NCBI GenBank assembly: GCA_002403075.1
Contig: DHHB01000093.1
Span: forward strand, 1-57,200
From: a bacterium UBP1_UBA4783
Lineage (GTDB): Bacteria; Krumholzibacteriota; Krumholzibacteriia; Krumholzibacteriales; Krumholzibacteriaceae
Reading direction: 5' to 3'
DNA: 57,200 bases
Below the pieces are notes generated by a model. That model had not been told where the DNA came from. It did no database searches and saw only the letters and a list, made by a program, of their open reading frames with translations. This document shows, piece after piece, positions 18,216 to 26,607 of this stretch. Position 1 is the first letter of the stretch. Each line of letters begins with the position of its first letter. The position numbers and the translations under genes are program-made.

Positions 18216-19754
18216 ATGAGACGGATATCGTTTCTCGCAGCTTCGCTCGCGATCGCGGTCGTGTGCGCCGGATGCCTCGACGATATAACCGAGGCGCCGC
18301 TCGAGATTCCGGACCGCGATCTCGGAGCGCCGGAGGCCGTCGCGGCGGAGGCGGGGAACGGCTCGGTGACTCTGAGCTGGAGCCCGGTCGACGGCGCGTC
18401 GTCGTACCGCGTCTACCGTTCGTCGGGCGCGTCCGATCCGCTCGCGCGCCTCGCGCAGACAACGGACACCGTCCATACGGACGCGACCGCCCGCAACGGC
18501 GCCGTGTACGAATACCGGATCGCCGCCGTCGGGCCGAGCGGACTCGAGGGCCCGCGGAGCGAGGCCGTATTCGTGTCTCCCGCGGTTTTTTCGCTGCTGA
18601 TAAACGGCGGCAACGGCTACACCTCCTCGAGCGACGTGATGCTCACGCTGACCGCCCCCGCGACCACCGAACACATGATGATCTCGCAGTCGTCCGCGTT
18701 CGACGGCGCCTCCTGGGAGGCCTACAGCCGTACCCGCGCGTTCAGGATCGAGGGACCGGACGGAGCGATCGCCGTGCACGCGAGGTTCAGGGACGCGGGG
18801 GGGGCGCTTTCGCCCGTCGTTTCCGACGATATCGTCAAGGACACGTACGCCCGGGTGAGCTCCTTCGAGATTCACCCCGAGTCGCGCGTCTTCGCGCCCG
18901 GAGAATCAATTCATTTCCTCATGCGCGTCGAAGGCGGGGAGACGGGGGGCAGGGGGGCGCTCACGTACCCGGGCCTCGCCGATCCGGTCATTCTTCTCGA
19001 CGACGGGCGCGGGGGGGACGAGACGGCGGACGACGGGATATACGAGGCGCAGTATCGCCTGCCCGCCGCCCTGCGCGGCGTCGACGTGCCGCTCGCGGTC
19101 TCGTTCGTCGATCGCGCGGGAAACGAATCGCCCGTCTTCGAGGCGGGCACGATCTCGATCACGGATCCTCCCGAAGCCGTATCGCTTATCGGGGCGGTCG
19201 ATTCGTCGCGGACGAGCATCACGATCAAATGGATCGCATCCGTCGATCCGCATTTCGCGAGCTACCGCATCTACCGGAGCGAGGCGCCCGGAGTGGCCGA
19301 AACGCCGCTCAATTTCGTCCGCGAGCTCTTCACCGCCGCGCAGACGAGCTATCCCGACGGGCAGCTCGTCGAAGGGAAGCGCTACTACTACCGGATCTTC
19401 GTCGTGAACGACCTCGGCGAATCGGCCGGAAGCAACGAGGTCGCGGCGCGCACGTACGACGGCTACCCGACGGCGCCGTATCTCGACGAGCCGAGCTCGG
19501 TCGGACCGACGCGGGCGACGCTCACGTGGAGCGTGAACGCCGATACGGATTTCAGGGAATACCGGCTCTACCGAGCGACCCAGCCGGGCGTGACGAACTC
19601 CTCGTTCCTCGTCGCCACGATCACGAATCGTGAAATCGCTTTTTACGACGATACGGGGATTGACACCGCTTCGAATACGTATTACTATCGTATCTACGCG
19701 GTTGACCTAGGGGGAAAGTATTCGCGGAGCAACGAGGTAAACACCGGCCAATAG
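18216..19754 (+). CDS. Fibronectin type III repeat lipoprotein
   Basis: A 512-residue predicted lipoprotein. ATG 18216 follows GGAGGT at ideal spacing and opens a signal peptide ending in the lipobox VCAGC; the in-frame ATG at 18201 precedes the ribosome site. FN3-like beta-sandwich repeats are visible at about residues 28-115 (VTLSWSPVDGASSYRVYR), 325-410 (ITIKWIASVDPHFASYRIYR) and 420-510 (ATLTWSVNADTDFREYRLYR), with another beta domain between. It probably sits on the cell surface or periplasmic face of a membrane and may bind carbohydrate or the export machinery; this is inferred from operon position. Confidence 0.8.
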   Translation: MRRISFLAASLAIAVVCAGCLDDITEAPLEIPDRDLGAPEAVAAEAGNGSVTLSWSPVDGASSYRVYRSSGASDPLARLAQTTDTVHTDATARNGAVYEYRIAAVGPSGLEGPRSEAVFVSPAVFSLLINGGNGYTSSSDVMLTLTAPATTEHMMISQSSAFDGASWEAYSRTRAFRIEGPDGAIAVHARFRDAGGALSPVVSDDIVKDTYARVSSFEIHPESRVFAPGESIHFLMRVEGGETGGRGALTYPGLADPVILLDDGRGGDETADDGIYEAQYRLPAALRGVDVPLAVSFVDRAGNESPVFEAGTISITDPPEAVSLIGAVDSSRTSITIKWIASVDPHFASYRIYRSEAPGVAETPLNFVRELFTAAQTSYPDGQLVEGKRYYYRIFVVNDLGESAGSNEVAARTYDGYPTAPYLDEPSSVGPTRATLTWSVNADTDFREYRLYRATQPGVTNSSFLVATITNREIAFYDDTGIDTASNTYYYRIYAVDLGGKYSRSNEVNTGQ

Positions 19755-20052
19755 GCGGCCAAACGTTCCCGTTGATTCGAAGGCTCGTTTGAGCATTTTT
19801 CCTCACGCGGCATAAATATAAAGGGAAATATCCCCCAATTTTTTGGTGACGGCCGGTCATCGAATCGGCCGTACGCGACTTATTATTGATAGAACTTATT
19901 TATATGTTATTTATTAACAAAGGATTAGAATATTTATCGAAAGCGATTTATATGATTTGGAATTCTTCCGATTTTAAGGAATGGAACTTGCCTATGCGAG
20001 TGGTAGGCAAGGCTATACGTGTATCCTAAGAGACTCGGTTGGTGACAAATAT
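19755..20052 (+). promoter_or_regulatory. AT-rich leader before the sugar transferase
   Basis: About 300 bases, much more AT-rich than the flanking genes, with no convincing gene. It holds a small hairpin with T-run (GCTC-gttt-GAGC then ATTTTT, 19783-19800), a second (GGGA-AATA-TCCC then six T, 19823-19844), and a perfect 7-bp inverted repeat ACGGCCG/CGGCCGT around a 10-base loop (19849-19872). Long TA-rich tracts follow (19879-19975). These could terminate the upstream operon and form a regulated promoter region. No known riboswitch was recognised and no clear -10/-35 pair was settled. Confidence 0.4.
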
Positions 20053-20859
20053 ATGTCGATCTTCAATAGAACGATGCTGCAGCGGGCGGGGGAGTATCGC
20101 GCCTACGAGGCCGCCCGTCAGTCACGCTACGAGGATATCCTCAACGAGCCGGATTCCCTGCGCCATATCGAATCGGTGCGGGGGAGCTCGGCGTGGACCG
20201 TCAAGCGCGTGTTCGACGTCGCCGTTTCCGCGATCGCCCTCGTTCTCCTCGCGCCGGTCCTCATCATCGCCGCGATCGCGATCAAGGTCGACTCGCGGGG
20301 TCCCGTCTTCTTCGCTCAGGAGCGCATCGGACTCAACCGGCGCCGCGGAGACAGGCGCTCCCGCTCGGGCGCCGTCGGGCGCGAGACGCGTTCGGGAACC
20401 GACCGCCGCAAGAGCCTCCATCCCGGCCGCCCGTTCAGGATCTACAAGTTCCGAACCATGGTGCAGGACGCCGAACGCTGCGGCCCGACGCTCGCGTGCG
20501 CGCACGATCCCCGGATCACGCGCGTGGGCAGGATCATGCGCAAGACCAGGATCGACGAGCTGCCCCAATTCCTGAACGTGATACTCGGCGACATGAGCAT
20601 CATCGGACCCCGGCCCGAGCGCTCGTTCTTCATCAACAAGGTGCGCGTCGAGGTGCCGCAGTTCACGATGCGTCTGCTCGTGAAACCGGGGATCACGGGG
20701 CTCGCGCAGGTCGAAAACGGTTACACGTCGAGCATCGACGAGATGGGGCACAAGCTCTTCTACGATCTGAAATACATCGCCGAGTTCTCGATCTGGCAGG
20801 AGATACGCATCCTCTTCAAGACGGTCTACGTCGTCGTCACCGGCAAAGGCGCCTGCTGA
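20053..20859 (+). CDS. Initiating sugar-phosphate transferase (polyprenyl-phosphate glycosyl-1-phosphate transferase)
   Basis: Membrane enzyme of the bacterial sugar transferase family (PF02397) that puts the first sugar phosphate onto undecaprenyl phosphate to start polysaccharide synthesis. About 268 residues with one membrane helix (about 58-78), the catalytic-region motifs GPVFFAQERIGLN, FRIYKFRTM, TRIDELPQ-LNVILGDMSIIGPRPE and KPGITGLAQV. An Arg-rich insert of about 25 residues separates the first two motifs. ATG 20053 is chosen because codon use becomes GC-rich there; ATG 19981 in the AT-rich leader would add 24 atypical residues. It completes the polysaccharide set; flippase and polymerase are not in the window. 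Confidence 0.86.
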   Translation: MSIFNRTMLQRAGEYRAYEAARQSRYEDILNEPDSLRHIESVRGSSAWTVKRVFDVAVSAIALVLLAPVLIIAAIAIKVDSRGPVFFAQERIGLNRRRGDRRSRSGAVGRETRSGTDRRKSLHPGRPFRIYKFRTMVQDAERCGPTLACAHDPRITRVGRIMRKTRIDELPQFLNVILGDMSIIGPRPERSFFINKVRVEVPQFTMRLLVKPGITGLAQVENGYTSSIDEMGHKLFYDLKYIAEFSIWQEIRILFKTVYVVVTGKGAC

Positions 20860-20866
20860 CGCCGTT

Positions 20867-20881
20867 TGGCACCCCCTGTGC
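20867..20881 (+). promoter_or_regulatory. Possible sigma-54 element upstream of the two-component pair
   Basis: A perfect TGGCAC (-24) followed at correct spacing by GTGC instead of TTGC (-12). The essential GG and GC are kept, but the -12 mismatch makes activity uncertain. It lies just after the sugar transferase stop. Confidence 0.3.
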
Positions 20882-20894
20882 GTTAACCGTCGAA

Positions 20895-20916
20895 GCCCCC
20901 CGCGGGGCGGTTTGTC
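20895..20916 (+). terminator. Rho-independent terminator after the sugar transferase
   Basis: GCCCC-ccgc-GGGGC stem-loop followed by GGTTTGTCTT. Short but GC-only stem; T tract is interrupted. Confidence 0.45.
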
Positions 20917-20945
20917 TTGACCTGCCGCGGGCGTCTCCGTACACT
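20917..20945 (+). promoter_or_regulatory. Sigma-70 promoter of the sensor kinase gene
   Basis: TTGACC (20917-20922), 17-base spacer, TACACT (20940-20945). The predicted start point (about 20952) is only a few bases before or at ATG 20954, and no Shine-Dalgarno precedes that ATG, so a leaderless message is likely. Confidence 0.55.
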
Positions 20946-20953
20946 TCGATCCG

Positions 20954-23003
20954 ATGAACGCCATCAAGCGCTACCTCGATTTCATCGCCCTTTCGGCCTG
21001 CTACAGCGCCCTTCTCGCGCTCGCGGCCGTCGTTCCCTGGTGGGTCTGCGCCCTCGCCGGCGCATGCGTGACCGCCCTCGTGATCGAGCGCCGCAGGCGC
21101 GCGCACCGGCGCAAGATGGGGACGATCCAGCAGCGGCTCGCGAACCTCCGGAGCGAAGGCCTCCTGATCGAGGACAAGGCGCGGGGATCCGAAGAGGACG
21201 TCATGCAGCGCATGATCATGGCGCTCCTCGCCGACCTCAAGCGGACGCTGTTCAAGCTCGTGGAGAAGAACATCCAGCTCCTCAGCATCAAGGAGATCGG
21301 GCGCACGATCATCAGCTCGCTGGACGAGCAGCGTCTCATGGATTCGGTGTTCGAGTACCTCGGACGCGGGGTCGGGTACAAGGAAACGGCCTTCATCATA
21401 CTGCGCAAAAAGAAGCGCGCGTTTCAGGCGATCATATCGATCGAGCAGCCCTCGCGGCTCGTGCGCCGCTCGCTCACGCTGAGCTACGCGGATCTCGCCG
21501 GCTCGCAGGCCCAATCCTGCCTCATCGGCAAATCCTTCCTCATCAAGGACGCCTCGATGCATCCGCTGTTCACCGCCGGCGGAGAGCAGCTCTTTCCGGG
21601 GAGCACGATGACCTCCTACCTGTGCGTTCCCCTCTTGAAATCGGTCGAATCGGCCGCATGCGGCGAAAACGAGGACTGCGCGCTGCGCGCGGCCGCCGCG
21701 GAGAGGGACGCGGCCGCGCCGATCTATCTCGGCAGCGAGGAATGTCTCGGGTGCCCCCACATGCCGCTGCTCGGTGCGCTCGTCGTGACGGACGGGTACC
21801 GCGGCACGCCGCTCACGAACGTCGATCAGGTGACCCTCGAGACGGTCGCGAGCCTCGTGAGCTCTAACATGGAGAACTGGTACCTCTATCAGGAGCTCCG
21901 GCAGGAGGAGCTCTTCCGCGAGCGGGTCATCGAGGGGATGCTGAACGGGGTGTTCGTGATCGACCGCGCCGGGAACGTGACGCTGGCGAACCGGACGGCG
22001 CGGGACATGAGCCAGTACAAGCAACGGCACGTGCGCTCGCTCGGCATCGGGGAGCTCATCGTGGGCGAGTCAGGCGGGGGGAACGGCGGGTCGCCGGTTC
22101 TCCGCGTGTTCGATCGCGCGGCGCCGCTCACGTACCGCGAGGCGTACCTGCGCCGCCGCGACGGGATGCACGTTCCCATCCGCATGAACGTGGCGCCGAT
22201 GACGGGCGAGGACGGCGAAGTGCAGGGCGCCATTATCGAGTTCATCGATCTCAGCGAGATGAAGCGCATGGAGGAGGAGATCCGCTATCTCGACCGGCTC
22301 GCCGTGCTCGGACGGTTCACCTCGGCGGTCGCCCACGAGATCCGGAACCCCTTGACGGGCATCGCGGCGGGCATCCAGTACCTCAACCGCTCGCAGACGC
22401 TCTCGGACGAGCAGCGGGAGAACATCTCGTTCATCCTGAACGAGGTCGACCGTCTCAACCGCATCGTGACGGATCTCTTCAAGGTGGCGAAGCCGCGCGA
22501 TCTGCTCTGCCAGACGATGGCGGTGGCCGATCTCGTCGACCGCAGCCGCCGCTCCCTCGCCGATCAGTTCGCCGGCAAGAAGATATCGGTCGCCGTGTCG
22601 ATCGACGACGGCGTGCCGCCGATCGAGATCGATCCCGACCAGATCATTCAGGTGCTCATCAACCTGTTCAAGAACGCCGGCGAGGCCGCGCCGGAGGGCG
22701 GGGAGATACGCGTCCGCGCCTTCCCGTACCGGGGCGGGGATCCCGAGGTGGTATGGGAGCGGGACCGGGAGCTCGTGTGCATCGAGATCTCCGACGACGG
22801 CCCGGGGATCGAGCGCGAAGACCGGGAAAAGATCTGGGAGCCGTTCTTCTCCCGCAAGAAGGGGGGCACCGGCCTCGGGCTCTTCGTGAGCCAGAGCATC
22901 GTGCAGCGCCATCAGGGGCGGATTTCCGTGGCCTCGACGCCCGGAACGGGCTCCACCTTCAAGGTATATCTGCCGATCACACGTCCGCGAAAAGGAGGAC
23001 AGG

Positions 23004-23032
<29 letters not shown>
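20954..23032 (+). CDS. Membrane sensor histidine kinase (GAF-PAS-HisKA-HATPase, NtrB-like)
   Basis: A 692-residue kinase. Two membrane helices (about residues 9-45) are followed by a helical linker, a GAF domain (about 115-310), a PAS domain (about 320-435), a HisKA dimerisation domain with the phospho-acceptor H461 in VAHEIRNPLTG, and a HATPase domain with NLFKNAGEAA (N box), DDGPGIE (G1), FFSRKKGGTGLGL (G2). The GAF domain carries a cysteine cluster, C236, C242, C264 and C267 followed by H269, which may hold a metal or Fe-S centre. It overlaps by 29 bases the sigma-54 response regulator it almost certainly phosphorylates. Signal unknown. Confidence 0.92.
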
Positions 23033-24413
<1,381 letters not shown>

Positions 24414-24419
24414 CGGCCG

Positions 24420-24926
24420 ATGATCGGGCGAAACGCATCGCTCGTCCTCTGCGCCGCGGCGCTCGCCGCGCTCGTCTCGTGCGGCTACTACAGCACGAAG
24501 GGACGGACCGCCGGAGACATCAAACGGATCGCGGTTCCCTACCTGGCGAACGAAACGGCCGAACCGGAGATCGAGATCGAGATAACGCGCAGCGTCATCG
24601 ACGGGCTCGTCAAGGACAACACCCTCAAGGTGGTGACCGGCGAGGAGGCCGACGCCGTTCTCGAGGGCACCGTCGAGCGGTACCAGAACGTCCCGTTCAC
24701 CTTCGACACGAAGCTCCAGGCGCAGCAATACCGTCTCCTGATCGCGATACGGGCGTCGCTCTTCAATCCGAAAACGAACACCTACATCTGGCAGGATAAA
24801 AAAATCGAGGCGCACGGCGATTACTATCTTGAAGCGGCGGGGCAGCGGTCGTACGATGAGGCGCTCGAAGAAGTCTACCGGTACCTCGTCGAAGGGATTC
24901 TGAACGCGACCGTGCAGGAGTGGTGA
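24420..24926 (+). CDS. lptE: LptE-family LPS-assembly lipoprotein
   Basis: A 168-residue lipoprotein with signal peptide and lipobox LVSC (Cys about residue 21), followed by GYYSTKG and the IKRIAVPYLANETAEPEIE segment characteristic of LptE, the plug partner of the LptD translocon that inserts lipopolysaccharide into the outer membrane. It begins six bases after the response regulator stop; GGAGGAATGA is the ribosome site. The leuS/holA/lptE neighbourhood is the usual one in proteobacteria, here with thioredoxin-like genes between. Good support for a diderm envelope. Confidence 0.82.
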   Translation: MIGRNASLVLCAAALAALVSCGYYSTKGRTAGDIKRIAVPYLANETAEPEIEIEITRSVIDGLVKDNTLKVVTGEEADAVLEGTVERYQNVPFTFDTKLQAQQYRLLIAIRASLFNPKTNTYIWQDKKIEAHGDYYLEAAGQRSYDEALEEVYRYLVEGILNATVQEW

Positions 24927-24929
24927 GGC

Positions 24930-25952
24930 GTGAAGGCCGGGGCGACGCATTACAAGAAGATCTTCAGCGACGTCGAGAAGCGGGACATTTCGACCCTCTA
25001 CCTGCTCCACGGCCCCGAGAGCTTCATCATGGAGGAGATGGCCCAGCGGATCGTCTCCTCGCTCGTGCCGGACGATCTCCGCGCCTTCAACCTCACGATT
25101 GCCCACGGCGGGGAGCTCGACCTCGAGTCGTTCGTGTCCTCGGCGGCGTCGTTCCCGTTCCTCTCGGACCACCGCGTCCTCGTGTTGCGGGAGCTCGAGA
25201 AGCTGCGGGGAAGCTGGAAACCGCTCGTCGAGTACTGTCGCGATCCGGTTCCCTCGAGCGTCGTCATATTCCTCTACCGGAACGTCGACGAATGGGGAGG
25301 GAAGACGCGCGATCCGCGCGAGTACGGCGCGCTCGTCGAGGCGATCCGCCGTTCGGGCCGCGTGATCGCGTTCGAGCGGCTGACCGAGCCGGAGATCCGT
25401 CAGTGGGTGCGGCAGAAAGCGAAGCAGTCCGGCTTCGAGATCGACGCCGGCGCGGTCGAGGCGCTCATCGCGAGCGCCGGCGAGGATCTCTTCGATCTTC
25501 GAAACGAGATCGCGAAGCTCTCGCTCCGTTTCGAGGGCGGCACGGTCCGCGAAGGGGATCTCGCCGCGGTGATCGGCGGCTACCGCCTCAACGCCGTGTA
25601 CGAGCTCCTCGACGCGATAGAACCGGGCCGCGAAGCGGCGGCGCTCTCGGTGCTCGGACGGATCCTGGCGACGGGCGCCGAGCGGCCGTCGGCGCTTCTC
25701 TACCACCTCGGGCGCCACTTCCTCGCCCTTCTCAAGATCCGCTCGGGGGCGGGGGGAGGGTACGTTCCGGAGCGGCAGAGACGCAGGGCGCGGGCGTTCG
25801 ACACGCGGGCCATCGTCGCGTGGCTCGAGAACATACGACGGGCGGAGCTTCACCTGAAGACCGGCTCGTTTCCCGAGGAAGCGCTGCTCGTGGGAGCGTT
25901 CGCGCACGCGTTCCGGGGGCGTTGCATGAATCATCCATTCACGACATCGTAG
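24930..25952 (+). CDS. holA: DNA polymerase III delta subunit
   Basis: Clamp-loader wrench subunit that opens the beta clamp. 340 residues with the N-terminal STLYLLHGPESFIMEEM segment (a degenerate P-loop), VLVLRELEKL, LTEPEIRQWV, and the C-terminal collar domain with YRLNAVYELLDAIEPG and LLYHLGRHFLALLKI. GTG 24930 lies three bases after the lptE stop. Complete and of ordinary length. Confidence 0.92.
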   Translation: MKAGATHYKKIFSDVEKRDISTLYLLHGPESFIMEEMAQRIVSSLVPDDLRAFNLTIAHGGELDLESFVSSAASFPFLSDHRVLVLRELEKLRGSWKPLVEYCRDPVPSSVVIFLYRNVDEWGGKTRDPREYGALVEAIRRSGRVIAFERLTEPEIRQWVRQKAKQSGFEIDAGAVEALIASAGEDLFDLRNEIAKLSLRFEGGTVREGDLAAVIGGYRLNAVYELLDAIEPGREAAALSVLGRILATGAERPSALLYHLGRHFLALLKIRSGAGGGYVPERQRRRARAFDTRAIVAWLENIRRAELHLKTGSFPEEALLVGAFAHAFRGRCMNHPFTTS

Positions 25953-25993
25953 AAAACGGCCCGCGCCGCGCGCGCGGACAAAGGGGGGGGGGC

Positions 25994-26329
25994 ATGTCGC
26001 ACGCAATCCCGAAGGTCACCGACGCGGAATTTCCCGGCATGGTTCTCGGAGGCGGACGGCCGAGCGTCGTCGATTTCTGGGCGACGTGGTGCGCGCCGTG
26101 CCGGCAGCTCGACGGCATTCTTGAGGAAATGGCGCGTTCCTACGAGGGGAAGATCTCCTTTTACAAGGTGGACGTGAACGAGAGCGCCGGCACGGCGTCC
26201 CGGTACGCCGTCCGGAGCATTCCGACGCTGCTGTTCTTCGATGGGGGCGAGGTCGTCGATCAGGCGGTCGGCGCCATCTCGCGGGAGGATATCGAGGAAA
26301 AGCTCCGTCAGCTCGCCGCGGGGGGCTGA
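25994..26329 (+). CDS. trxA: Thioredoxin
   Basis: A 111-residue thioredoxin with the active site FWATWCAPCRQL (CxPC dithiol, about residues 32-35), the cis-proline IPT motif (RSIPTLLFF) and a GGEVVDQAVG end. It reduces protein disulfides in the cytosol. ATG 25994 follows a run of ten G (25983-25992) that includes the ribosome site. The partner gene downstream is a cysteine-less TusA-fold protein. No signal peptide. Confidence 0.92.
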   Translation: MSHAIPKVTDAEFPGMVLGGGRPSVVDFWATWCAPCRQLDGILEEMARSYEGKISFYKVDVNESAGTASRYAVRSIPTLLFFDGGEVVDQAVGAISREDIEEKLRQLAAGG

Positions 26330-26352
26330 GCGATCTCCGGGACGGGACCTCT

Positions 26353-26607
26353 ATGAGCGCTTCGAACGGCGACGAGGAACGGATAACGGCGAGGGGGCTT
26401 CGCCCGCCGGGGCCCCTGATGCTCGTTCGCACGCGGCTGCGCGAAACGAACAAGGCGCGTCTGCGCGTCATCGTGTCGAGCAAGGACGCGGCCGACGAGA
26501 TCGTCGCGTTTCTCCTGCAGCGGGGGGCGCGCGCGGAGGTCGACCGGGCCGGAGACGATTATCACGTGGTCGCCGATATAAGCCGCTACAAGGACGTGGA
26601 TAGATGA
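26353..26607 (+). CDS. TusA/SirA-fold protein lacking the catalytic cysteine
   Basis: An 84-residue protein whose N-terminal ITARGLRPPGPLMLVRTRL aligns with the D-x-RGL-CPEP-motif of TusA/SirA sulfur carriers, followed by beta-alpha-beta segments (RLRVIVSSKDAADEIVAFL, and a DDYHVVADI end strand). The sulfur-carrying cysteine is replaced by proline (P18) and there is no Cys anywhere, so persulfide transfer is not expected. It may be a regulatory or structural relative. Its stop overlaps leuS (ATGA) and it lies 23 bases after thioredoxin, so the three are one transcription unit. Confidence 0.65.
   Translation: MSASNGDEERITARGLRPPGPLMLVRTRLRETNKARLRVIVSSKDAADEIVAFLLQRGARAEVDRAGDDYHVVADISRYKDVDR

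Noticed and set aside
19984..20000. Sigma-54-like TGGAAC ... TATGC before the sugar transferase
   Set aside because: Spacing between GG and GC is one base too long and the -24 box is poor.
19981..20052. Upstream ATG 19981 as start of the sugar transferase
   Set aside because: The extra 24 codons are AT-rich and unlike the rest of the gene, and the AAGGA before that ATG is only one base away; ATG 20053 is preferred, though not proven.
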